Positions 10,905 through 21,040 of a stretch of 64,000 nucleotides of DNA are shown piece after piece. Source of the DNA: Loripinus fragilis (taxonomy: Eukaryota > Mollusca > Bivalvia > Lucinida > Lucinidae); NCBI GenBank assembly GCA_964019695.1, contig OZ026516.1, positions 76,091,018-76,155,017 on the forward strand, read 5' to 3'. A program made the position numbers and the translations under genes. How positions within the stretch are numbered: the stretch's first letter is position 1; each line of letters opens with the position of its first letter. The notes under the pieces were generated by a model. The model was given only the letters and a program-made list of their open reading frames with translations. It did no database searches and had not been told where the DNA came from.

Positions 10905-12600
10905 TTTTCAAATTTCAGGTGAAATTCTTAATAAATTGAAGTCTGGAGGTTTTCTAGCATCTGGTTTGTCTACATATGATTTCTCTACTCTCTATACTGC
11001 ATTGCCTCATAATATAATCAAAGAAAAACTAGCAGAATTAATTGAACATCACATTTAACAGATAGGGCTTGCTTTATTTGGCTCGTAATGATAAAATGCC
11101 TTTTTTTTACTTCTGAACAACCTAAACGATATAAATTGTGGTCATGTCAGAAAATGTGTGATGCGCTCCATTATCTTTTGGACAATATATTTATAAGATT
11201 TGGCTCGAAATTATATAGACAAATTGTAGGTATATACTACTTGTGCTCCTCTTGTTGCAGATTTGTTTTTGTTTTGTTATGAGAAAGACTTTATGTTGTC
11301 TCTGTCTGACAATAATCAAACTGATATTATTGAAGCTTTTAACTTAACTTCCAGATATTTAGAAGACGTACTTAATATTGATAATCCTTATTTTGAACAA
11401 ATGGTAGGTCAGATATATCCCACTGAACTAAGTTAAATAAGGCGAATTCTTCTGATACTGAAGCTCCGTTTTTGGACTTGAACTTCTCAATAACAAATGG
11501 CATAGTTTCTTCTAAAATTTATGATAAACGGGATGATTTTAATTTTGAAAAAGTAAATTTCCCCTTTCTTGATGGAGGTGTTCCTCGCTCTCCTTCCTAT
11601 GGTGTTTATAATTCTCAGCATATTCGTTTTGCTAGAGTGTGCTCTAATGTTGATGACTTCAACAGCAGAAACTTATTTTTAACTGCTAAATTATTAAATT
11701 AAGGTTATAGATATCATAAAATTCGAAAAGCATTTTCTAAATTCTATTACAGACACTCAGAGTTAATTGTTAAATAGAACATTGGGTTAAAAACTCTTCT
11801 GCAACAAGGCATATCAGAACCTATATTTTATGGTGATTTAGTCTATAAATTCAAACGAATTGTTGGAAAACCTAATTTTAGTGATCAATTAAAAAAGATG
11901 GTAAAACGTTATATAAGGGTTGGATATAATTTGGATATTATGCGACAGTCTGCATGCCTAGTTTTAAACCCAATCACGGTTTGTAGCTATGGTTTCCTCT
12001 TTAATTGCACGACGGTGGGTCAGGCCTCAGACTCTGTGACGGCTCTGACGTGGAGCTTTAATCGATGGGTTGGTGCCTGATGCTTATCTGTAGCTGGACC
12101 CACCGTGGCTCAACTGGAGGTTTTCTTTGGCTCTGACTATCTGTGAGTCACGGCCCTTTCTTTGTTTCGTCATGGTGTGTTAACTTGATTTCTCCATGGT
12201 GATACATTGCATTAGTTAGATGGCCTCCATGCGACCTGAACATTTCTTGTACTTCAGCAGCGGCAGAATCTGGGGCGAGGGTTTGGTGCTGGTGGAATGC
12301 ATTTGGGACCCCCGATGGCTTGGGCTGCTGTCCGTTCTGAGGCAGTGGTTCTGTTGTTGTTGACTTTTTGTTTATTATTGCTCCCATAGTGGGAGTCTGT
12401 GGTTGTTCTGTGTTTTGTTGTGCGTTGCTTTGTTCTGGTGTTGCAGTCGTCTTGGTGGGGAGAAGAGAGCTAGTTGCTTTGCTTGGTTTGTTTTCCTGGT
12501 GTCTTGTGATGGTTGGGCGGCTCTTTCTCGCGGTGCCACGGGGCTGTCTGCGGTTTGTGATTGTGGTATTTCCTGATCATACTCACTTACTATTTTGACA
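10905..12600 (+). pseudogene. PLE-A reverse transcriptase and 3' region, copy A6 (longest)
   Basis: The best copy of the PLE-A family. In order: RT motif A in YDFSTLYTALPHNIIKEKLAE (near 10977), LWSCQKMCDALHYLLDNIF, FGSKLYRQIVGI, then motif B as TCAPLVADLFLFC after a small deletion that removes the preceding residues. Next comes motif C at 11356-11367, which reads YLED where copy A2 has YLDD. GQIYP, KIYDKRDDFNFE, SQHIRFARVCSNVDDFN and VLNPITVCSYGFLFNC follow, with a stop at 12078-12080 and the 3' region to about 12600. Frameshifts, stops and the altered catalytic box make it inactive. The motif set resembles Penelope-like RTs common in aquatic invertebrates. I see no GIY-YIG endonuclease, so the class is an inference. 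Confidence 0.7.
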
Positions 12601-12604
12601 CAAT

Positions 12605-13275
12605 AATTTCCCCTCTCTAATATTCAGTGTAGAAATTTGTTTTCTGTACGGAAAAACCCTTTAGATGTGCAAGAACTGGTGAAGACAGAATGTCAACAAG
12701 GTTTCTTGTATGGCCCAATCATTAAACCTCCATTTAAAAGTTTCAGAGTAAGTCCACTTGGCCTTAAATGGGATCAGAAAGGAGTTAAAAATATTAACGA
12801 TCTAGTTCATGATAATGGTGAATTTCTCTCGCAAGACGAATTTGAGCACGCTTTTAATATAAAAACTAATTTTGTCCAATACCTAGGCTTAAAGTGGGCA
12901 ATAGTGTCTTATGCAATGACACATAGTATATTGACCTTTTCTAAAAAAAACTACATATGCCATTACTGCCTGCAAAAATACACCTCCTAATTAAATCCAA
13001 GAAGGGAGGGGAAGATCTCTACACAATCCTAAATCAAAATTTAGATAAACCTACATCCCAGCATAAATGGAACAATGTTTACAATATTGAAGAAGAAACT
13101 TGGAAAGTAATCTATTCTTTTCCTTTTAAACTTTCTTTATGTGAAGCTTTTGTCAAGAAGAAGAAACAATAAATCATATGCTCTGCCAATGCCAGGAGTC
13201 TCAAATTCTACTTAGAGAGTTCAAAATATGGCTAAATAATAACAATATTAATCTGATATTTCTTGAAGAACTATA
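12605..13275 (+). pseudogene. LINE ORF2 C-terminal relic, first part
   Basis: Reading frames at 12637-12990 and 12957-13172, then a frame change, give the C-terminal region of a LINE polymerase: FRVSPLGLKWDQKGVKNIND, IKSKKGGEDLYTILNQN, KPTSQHKWNNVYNIEEETW and then CQEEETINHMLCQCQES with LLREFKIWLNNNNINL. The C..EEETINH..C pattern is a Cys/His motif seen at the end of many LINE ORF2 proteins. Frameshifts and internal deletions show decay. The frame runs into a TIR element at 13276 and appears to resume at 13852. Confidence 0.75.
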
Positions 13276-13850
13276 CTAGCCAAAAGTTCTAACCGGCCAC
13301 CTGCATTTTATTAATTTTCTTCAAAACGTAAAATGACATGACTACTCTTTTTGCATCTCGAAATTGACAGACGTATCATGTACCCTTGGCAGTGACGATA
13401 TTGACATAATGTTCAACAGTACATGCAGGATGTTAACTTGAATAGAGGTACCCCCATTTTCAAAATTCGCATTTTGGCACAATTTGTGAGTCATGACTTT
13501 TTGAAATAACCCCATTTCACACGCAAACGTTTTCATTTCAAAAGCTAAACACATATTGAACACTAAAGTGCTGAAAGGTACACTCCATCTGCATGAAACT
13601 CGTTGCTATTGGCTAAAGTGTCAAAAATTACCCCACCATCCAATGCAAATTGTTGTGAATTTTGAAATTGAGGGTAAGTGTATTCGGCAAAGCCTCCCGG
13701 ATACAACTTAAAGAGGTTTGCTTAGCCGTTTTCTGTTATCGATGACTGTTAGGCTGGCCTATTCGGGAATGCAAATAAAATTGATGTAGTCCTTCTAGTT
13801 TTTCCACAAATCGGTAAAAACACACGTGGCCGGTTAGAACTTTTGACTAG
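13276..13850. mobile_element. small TIR element (about 575 bp) inside the LINE relic
   Basis: The ends are inverted copies of CTAGYCAAAAGTTCTAACC continuing into GGCCAC (left 13276-13300, right 13826-13850), about 25 bp with one mismatch. TATA lies on both outer sides, a likely target duplication. The interior is non-coding. The host LINE reading frame is broken exactly here. Confidence 0.8.
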
Positions 13851-13851
13851 T

Positions 13852-14070
13852 ATATTTATATTTAACATAGGGAGTCTATACTCTTAAGCTGAATTGCAAT
13901 TTTTTGTTATTGTCAAATATTATATATCTCGGCCACCTCTATCCAATAGTAGCACTGCAAAAGAAATTAAGACACTCTTACATTCTAATGCAACATACAG
14001 CTGCAAGAAAAGGCTATGTTGAAAAAATTTGAACATACATGGAACAAATATAAAGGCCTGATAGATACAA
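13852..14070 (+). pseudogene. LINE ORF2 C-terminal relic, second part
   Basis: The continuation after the TIR element keeps the style of the same LINE tail (an isoleucine- and tyrosine-rich stretch, a lysine-rich stretch, then FEHTWNKYKGLIDTIH near 14030). It has stops and frame changes. Assigning it to the same copy as 12605-13275 is inferred from position and character. Confidence 0.5.
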
Positions 14071-14885
14071 TACATTGAGCTTAATATAACCCTTGACTAA
14101 AGCAGATCTTCATTAAAACAAAACAAAGTCAGTTATATAAAAGAAAAGCCAAAGTGCTGCCATGCTGTGAGAGCAATAGGTCGTCTGAGATCCACTTTTT
14201 TTTCTTGTATTTTTTTCTTTTTAAATGTACCTTTTTTCGCTTTACACGCCTGTCATCTTATGCAAGACATTAGTGGTATTTACCCTAAATATTCAGACAC
14301 AATGATTAAAATTATTTACCCTCAAAAACTGCTGCCTCTGAATATATCGACTCTTTAAAATTAGGTAACAGGGCAATTGAAAAGTGATAACAAATTGATG
14401 ACCCTGAACCCTATATTGCATTTTTAGCAATTAGGCCTGCATGCTTGACTCTAACAATCTGTCTGGATGTAGAGGGTAGATACAATTTTTCTTATATGAT
14501 GTTTCTTCTAGAACACAAGCAGGGGGGTGCCACTAAACACATCTTACCCAACAACCAAATACACCCATAAGTCTGAAGTATCTTGCTGAATTGTATGTGG
14601 TAATTTTAAAGCTTTTTCAAATCATTACAAGGATTCACTATCAAACTAGCACAAAATCTATCAGAAAACTAAAATGCAATGAAAAAGGCACATTCGTGGT
14701 TGTGTACAGCAGTTTCGTTATTGCTTTCAAAATGTATGATAGATGAATGAAAGATACCAAGGATACCAAGGAACCATCAGAATACCATATTTGTAGTTTG
14801 TAAGGCATGCAGGGGGATGGCCCTCCCTCACCCCCTGTATGTCAGATGACGGGGAGAATAAAGTGATAAAAGGTAAAAAAAAATA
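14071..14885. other. no recognisable gene
   Basis: AT-rich DNA with one short frame (14167-14358) of no recognisable similarity. A small ATACCAAGG direct repeat lies at 14754-14771. Nothing else is evident. Confidence 0.5.
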
Positions 14886-14889
14886 AAAT

Positions 14890-16312
14890 ATATAAAGTCC
14901 ACTTCACCTTGCTGTTGGGAAATATTCTGGGAACAAAAGACTGATTGTTGACTTGTCTTTCCATCACGATGACCCTCACAACTCGAGCATCAATGGATTG
15001 ATAGATAAGGAGTCTCGTACTTTGACATATGTTAAAATAGATGATGCGATAAGAGCTATTCAGAATTATGGAGAGAATGCTCTTTTATGCAAAGTAGATA
15101 TTTTAAATGCTTTAAGATCTGGATTTTTAATACCTGGGTATTATCTTAGATAGCAGTAAAATGGAAGCTAGGCTGCCTAGGGACAAGGTTCAGAGAATTT
15201 CACAGTTTATTGAAGGGATGTTGGGTGAGTCTCGTTGTACAAAGCTCAAACTTTTGCAGGGACATTTCAACTTTGCATCAATCTACCTGTTAGATTATTT
15301 GTATCATATCTGATTAAATTGTCTTTAACAGTGAATGGGCTACATGACTTTGTTTCACTTGACAAACACTGTCGTGAGGATCTGCTTATGTGGCGTAGGT
15401 TTCTGCAACAATTCTTTGTTTTATTATTAAGTTTATACTATCTCCTCGGAGATGGAGTTGTTTTCAGATGTATCCCCCATTGGTTTTGGTGGAATTTCTA
15501 ACACTCAGTGCTTTTATACGGCCTGACCCTCTGTCGACGATAATAATCTCTCAATGGCGTTACGGGTGATATATGTTATAGTTGTTGCGGCGATAATTTT
15601 GTGGAAACAATGGACTGGCAAAAGGATGGTATTCAGTCAGCAGTCTTTATTCTTCAACGTGAAAGATCATGCTGCTTGCCTATCATGAAGCTCATACGCA
15701 CACTAACTTGGACAGCAGCTACTAATAACTTTCACTTCACTTCGCGTCATTTATCAGGAGAACTGAATAAGACTGCAGACAGTCTTTCTCGCTTATTATT
15801 ACAGAGGTTTCGGGAGCTTGCTCCAGAAGCGGACAAGGAACCCCAGATCTGTCCACCACCCTAGCAAGTGATCTTTACTTAATTGATTTGAATTGGACTA
15901 TATCAGCCCTGTGGAGTCATGCGCTAAAGCAGCAGGACACTAACTGCATATCAAACACTTTCTGATGTTGTTTATAGCACATTGAATATAAAATACACTA
16001 CTATAAAGCTAGGATTAATACATTGGTAAACGCAATTAAACGTGTACAGGGACAAGCAAACAGTAAAAGACAACCCATCACAACTTCAGTATTGGACAAA
16101 TGTGCTCATTGTTGAATACAGTTAACATGTGTATGTTGGTAGCCGTTTGCCTGACAGCTCTCTTTGGCTTTTTTCGATGCGCTGAATTTACAGTTATTAA
16201 TGGAAAAGACTTTGATCCTGACTTCCATTTATGCCTCGGTGACCTGACTATTTATAATACTTACATTGAACTATTACTAAAGTCATCAAAAAATCCATTT
16301 AGACAAGGAATT
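14890..16312 (+). pseudogene. DIRS-type retroelement relic: RT, RNase H and N-terminal half of tyrosine recombinase
   Basis: The order of domains identifies it. RT starts with KRLIVDLSFHHDDPHNSSIN and YVKIDDAIRAIQNYGENALL, then KVDILNAL (motif A). A deletion near 15130 then removes the YxDD region. DSSKMEARLPRDKVQRISQF, a connection part and RNase H-like LFSDVSPIGFGG follow, then HLSGELNKTADSLSRL with RFRELAP near 15820. A recombinase N-terminal part shows KRQPITTSVLDK and LMLVAVCLTALFGFFRCAEF-like sequence near 16130, then FDPDFHLCLGDLTIYNTY and KSSKNPFRQGI. Stops and frameshifts are frequent. The recombinase is cut at 16312 by a large insertion and resumes at 20681. Confidence 0.75.
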
Positions 16313-17199
16313 GTTTGGTTGTCCATTTAAACAAATGAGGCTTATTTTCACTTTTGATGGCAAAATTTAGTAGAAGCCGGCATACATGCTAATTATGTTC
16401 ATATGTGTGTAGTAAACACGATAGGGGTTGATGTCTGGAAATGTCCCTTGGACTCAGAATAAGGTCACAGGTCAACTGGGTGAAAAATAACAAGATAATA
16501 GACAAATCACTCCTTTCTATGTCATCTCCCGACAATATAACATCCATTAAATTCACTGACACTATCCAGGATGTACTTAAGATACTTGTTATTCGCAATT
16601 ACATGACCAAGACAACAACTGAGCGTATGTCCATGCAATGTTAAATGTTAAGTGCAAATTTTGCAAAATAAAGCTATGCAATGTTAATGCTGCAATTTTA
16701 TCGGTGTCGTACCAATCTAACTATACAAAATTATCAAAAACTGAATGTGAATGGTTTAGAAGTCATGCATAGTGATACTGTTAGTGTAACTACATGCCAG
16801 GTCAGATTAAAGGTCATTTAAGTGCCCAGTTTGTGTAGAAATGCATTGAAAACAGCTTCTTTATGCGATCAGCCTTAAACAACTAAATGAGTGAGTATGA
16901 GCACAGTAAATGTTTTCACGAAATGAAATATAGGTATCCAATTTTAAACTAGCATTTAAAACCCTTTTGGGCTTCTTAATGCACACACTAAGAGACAATC
17001 GGCTTTAATTATACAAGAACAGCAAAACGCAGATCCGAGCTGTCTGACTGGTACTTTTGTTGTTCGCTGATAAGGTACTAATCGTCCAGACTCTAGCTAA
17101 GCTTTGTAGCTTTGAATCATGCCAGGTGGTCAAACCTAAGAATATATTTGTGGAATATATTTTCTCTTGATAGGGCTCAATTATGATAAATTACATATA

Positions 17200-17860
17200 G
17201 ATGCCTGCTTGTTTTAATTTTCTACAGCTGCATGTTGACTGGTTGTAAACCCACTCACAATTTATAGTTACGGTTTCGCTTTAATAACACAAAAGTGGAT
17301 CAGGCTGCAGGCTCAGTGATGACCCTATCCTAAAACTTTCATCGCTTTGTTAGTATCTGATGCTTGTCTTTGTCTGGGCCCAACATAGCCCCACTTGAGG
17401 CTCTATTTGTGGGTCACGAGCCCTTTTCTTTGTTTCATCATATTGTGTTAATATTGATTCTATGCGATTGCATAGGTTAGCATCCATGCGAGCTAAGTAA
17501 TTTTTGTGTTTTTTCAACAGCAGAGTCTATGATGAATATTTGGCACCATATATGTGCATATTAGACCAAAGTGGTTTCCGCTGCAGTCTGTTCTAATGCA
17601 GCGGTTCTCTTTTGTTGTTTATTGTTGCTCCCATTGTTTGTGGGGGCTTGTTTTTTCTTGTTATGCTTTATGTGTACAATCTTGTTTATCAATCACCTCG
17701 CTGAGGAAGAGAGAGCGTGTTGCTTTACTTTAACTGTCTTCCTGCTGACTTTTGGCTATTTGTGTTCTGTGTCATGTTCTTACTTATAGTGCTGTGAGTT
17801 GGTCTGCGCTGAGTGATTGTGGTTCTTCCTGGTCATACTCACTTTCTTTACAATTAAAAT
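17200..17860 (+). mobile_element. diverged PLE-A 3' region, copy A7
   Basis: It follows the PLE-A 3' landmarks in order but is strongly diverged: TTTATAGTTACGGTTTCGC, GATGCTTGTC, GGGTCACGAGCCCTTTTCTT, CATCCATGCGAGCTAAG, CAGCGGTTCT, GATTGTGGTTCTTCCTGGTC and ATACTCACTT. No minisatellite follows it. It is much older than copies A3-A6. Confidence 0.7.
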
Positions 17861-18756
17861 AAATCAGTTTTTTAGTGTAAGTTTGTCAGTCCACTCAAAC
17901 AGTGAATTAATTATCTCACAACAATTATTGCTATAGCATATCTATTTTCAAAAGACTAAGTCTGCAACTATGAACATTTTTCGTTTTTTTTAATTTTCTT
18001 TTTAAATCATTTGTAAAAGTAGAATTCAGTTTTCTCTTTCACAATAAATATGTTAACTATAGCTGAAAACTGCACGGAAAAGTGAATTATCTTATAAAAC
18101 ATGTGTGTTTTTCTGGTGTTGGTAATTATTTGCGTCCTTCCAATAATTATAGACAGTTAATATAACATAAATGGTGTTGTTTTAAAACTGATAATTTGTT
18201 TAGATTTACGAAATTGGTAAAATGTATACCTGCATTTTAGGTTTTTTTACTGTGTTCGTGAAAAAAAAGAAGCATTAGTTCTTAAATTTAAAGATCAAAA
18301 GTTACAGACTATGCAGCTTTAAGTAGAATATGTAAGATCTGGAAAACCAATGACATCAAACCTACAAGCTGATGTGCATTTCAGAGATGCTTTTGCACCT
18401 CATTGACATGCATTCCGAGTGGCATAAACAGCTAACTGACTGCATGCACACAACTGTGATAGCTAGCAATCACTTCCAAACAACTTCTAGTCAGTCTGTG
18501 CCTTCATGCCACGTCAATAGTTTCGGTCAGTTTATTTTCTAGATCCATTATTACATGCTCTGCTTGTAGCCATGTCTTAGCTTGATAGTTTGCCTTTGTG
18601 ATATGTAACTCTAATGCAACATGGGTTGGAGGCAACACATATAGGTCACGTTTCACTTTCATAAAAGACTATGCCCGGCATCATCAATACCTCTGTCATC
18701 CTTTTCTCCAATCCCATATAACAAACATACAAACATCATCGACGTTATCATCCAAG

Positions 18757-19165
18757 TTAGAGGATGGGCATAATTAATGAACATTTTCCAGCTTTGCCAG
18801 ATAAAGGTAGCATGGCATTGCATCCTGTTAGCGCACAAACGCCTAAAATAATGGACAATACTAAATGAGGTAGATTGTCAGTAACAAAATTGTTCATTTC
18901 ATTACTCTCGCTGCTCCTGAGAGCATCCAAACCTGGCAATACTGCAGGCCCTGAGGTGATACAGTCACAGTATCAACACATATGATACCCTGATCTGTTT
19001 GAAGACATTTGCCAATATTTCTTTTATACTCCACTGTTGTTGCATCTCACGCATGTAAGGCCACCCTAGTGTCCAGATCTTCATGATCAGATGACAAGTG
19101 GGCGCTTCATGTATATTCGATGTAGCTCTTATGTCATTTTCAATTCCTCCTGAAGTAACCATTTT
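18757..19165 (-). pseudogene. relic of an invertebrate PIN-like (ALTGCD-motif) protein family
   Basis: The minus strand at 18965-19162 begins MVTSGGIENDIRATSNIHEA, and 18757-18939 contains SIILGVCALTGCNAMLPLSG followed by KAGKCS. The spacing and wording resemble a family abundant in mollusc and cnidarian genomes that carries an HEEADTR block, a DTDV block and an A(L/I)TGCD block followed by a GK motif. Here the D of TGCD is N and the blocks are separated by stops. The function of that family is not known to me; a PIN/FEN-like fold is only a guess. Confidence 0.4.
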
Positions 19166-20680
19166 CTACTCTCATGTAATTTGAGAGTTTTAGCTGTCAA
19201 AATTACAGACAATGTATCAGTAGCCAAATAAGACTTATTCTCAACCAGTACTATGAGCTTTTCCTGAACTTGTGGAAAAGTCACAAACTATGAATTGTCC
19301 CACATGGAATCATATTATGAGGAGGCGAAAACTAGGATGGACAATGGTCATAACTCTTATCATGCTAAGAGGTACAGATGGACAAAAAGTAGTTTGGTAA
19401 CAATTATCCGTGTATGCAGCTAGTTAGATGTGGATGCAAAACAAAATGTGTGCCAGTGTGTTCTGAAGTATCTTCGAAATGCACATCAGCTAGTGAATGT
19501 GATGTCATTGGCAGCTTAAGTCCTACATATTTTACTTGAAAGAGATCTGCTATTGTTATAATTATTGAGAATTAATTTGCTGTTTTGAGTACACAGACAA
19601 ACTCAGCAACTTACACAAAAGAGTAGATCTGTTTCGTATGTTATATAGAAGAAATGACCAATGCGCAGCTGTAGAAAACTCGTTGACACCAGAAAAGCAT
19701 CTATTTGTAGTGCTTACTTAATCCTTATTGAGACCCGCCAAGATAGATGTTTTTTCGTTGTTAACAACCAGGTATTACTCAATCCGGTCTTCTCTGCAAC
19801 AGCCTAGCTTGAGTCAATATCAGTAAACAACGAAAATGCTAGTCAGACAGCACATATAGGAAGCTTCTCTTGTTCTTAATGCTTAAAGATTTTCTCTTAA
19901 CTTGGCCCAATAAGTATCCCATGAGTTTACCATGTCCCCGCCATGTTCAATGGAGAATTACCCTTGCTCGTTAAGTCCATCCCGTATGTACTGTCCCTTA
20001 TGTGTGTCCCGTACAAAGACTTTTTTCTCTCATATAATGGTCCTGGGTCTGGGCATTTATGTCACACTGACATATTTCTAATTATATACTATAGGTTACC
20101 TTTAGCTAGGCTGTTTGCTGCGCCCATACGTCCTACTCCTGATGTTTAATGGATATGTTAGGTATGCTGATCGCTAAAATAAGCTATTTCTATGCATTTT
20201 ACCCAAATTGTGCACTTAGATAACCTTTAAACCTGGTCTGGCATATAGTGACACTATTAATGTCACTATGCACTGCTTCTAAACCACTCACATGCAGTTT
20301 TATGATAATTTTGCATTGTTGAGTACTATCAAAGGAATGCTGCACCTAACATAACACAGTTTTACTTATGAAATTTGCACTTAAATGACAGGTAAGGTAT
20401 GTATTTAATACAACAAGTATCTCCATTACATTCTGAATGATTTCAATGAATTAAATGGATGCTTTATAGGCAGGAGATAACATAGAAAGGAGTATTTTGT
20501 CTAATATATTGTTATTTTGCACCCAGTTGACCTTTGACCTCATTCTGAGTCATAGGGACATTTTCAGACTCGGGATCGGTTTTACTACACATATTGGAAC
20601 ATAATTATTAGCATGGATTCCAGCTTCTACCCCATTTTACCACCAGAAGTTTTTCTTTCATGATGTGGACTGCCAACTAT

Positions 20681-21040
20681 ATCACCATTCGGCTTTTTCA
20701 AAATGCTACTAGTAAGCTGCCTCCCTTCAGAGCTCTGAGGTTGTATCTGTTGCAACGGACAACAAATTTTTCCTTTCGCCAGGACCCATTTAAACCTCAC
20801 TTTTTGGTTGAGGATGGAACACCTTTAACAACCAGGATCAGTGTTCATGTTTCATGTGAAGCATTTGATTTCCAAGTTCGGACTCAATACCTCACACTAT
20901 ACCGGCCATTCATTCAGAACTGGGGCGGGTACTTCCGCTAGCTCAGCACGTCTTGAGGATCATCAATTTAAACCAGGGGAAGGTGGCTATCTGAACTATT
21001 AAATACAGAGTAATCAGATGGTGCTGCTATGAAAAGACGT
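20681..21040 (+). pseudogene. DIRS-type tyrosine recombinase, C-terminal half
   Basis: It resumes the recombinase interrupted at 16312: TIRLFQNATSKLPPFRALRL, then FLVEDGTPLTTR, and after a frame change HSFRTGAGTSASSARLEDHQ near 20910. The HSFR string is the H-x-x-R catalytic box of tyrosine recombinases. The expected downstream GRWSS and catalytic Tyr region is not recognisable. Confidence 0.7.

Larger units (their letters stand above)
16313..20680. mobile_element. 4.4-kb element with ~500-bp inverted ends, inserted in the DIRS relic
   Basis: Positions 16313-16880 and 20165-20680 are imperfect inverted repeats. Shared landmarks include the AGAAGC block near each end, AATTATGTTC, TGTGTAGTAAA, the AAGGTCACAGGTCAACTGGG block and the CATAGTGA block. 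The ends split the recombinase between FRQGI and TIRLF. Inside lie an old PLE-A 3' region and a minus-strand pseudogene. No transposase is recognised. The target duplication cannot be fixed by eye (an AT or TAT is possible). Confidence 0.7.
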
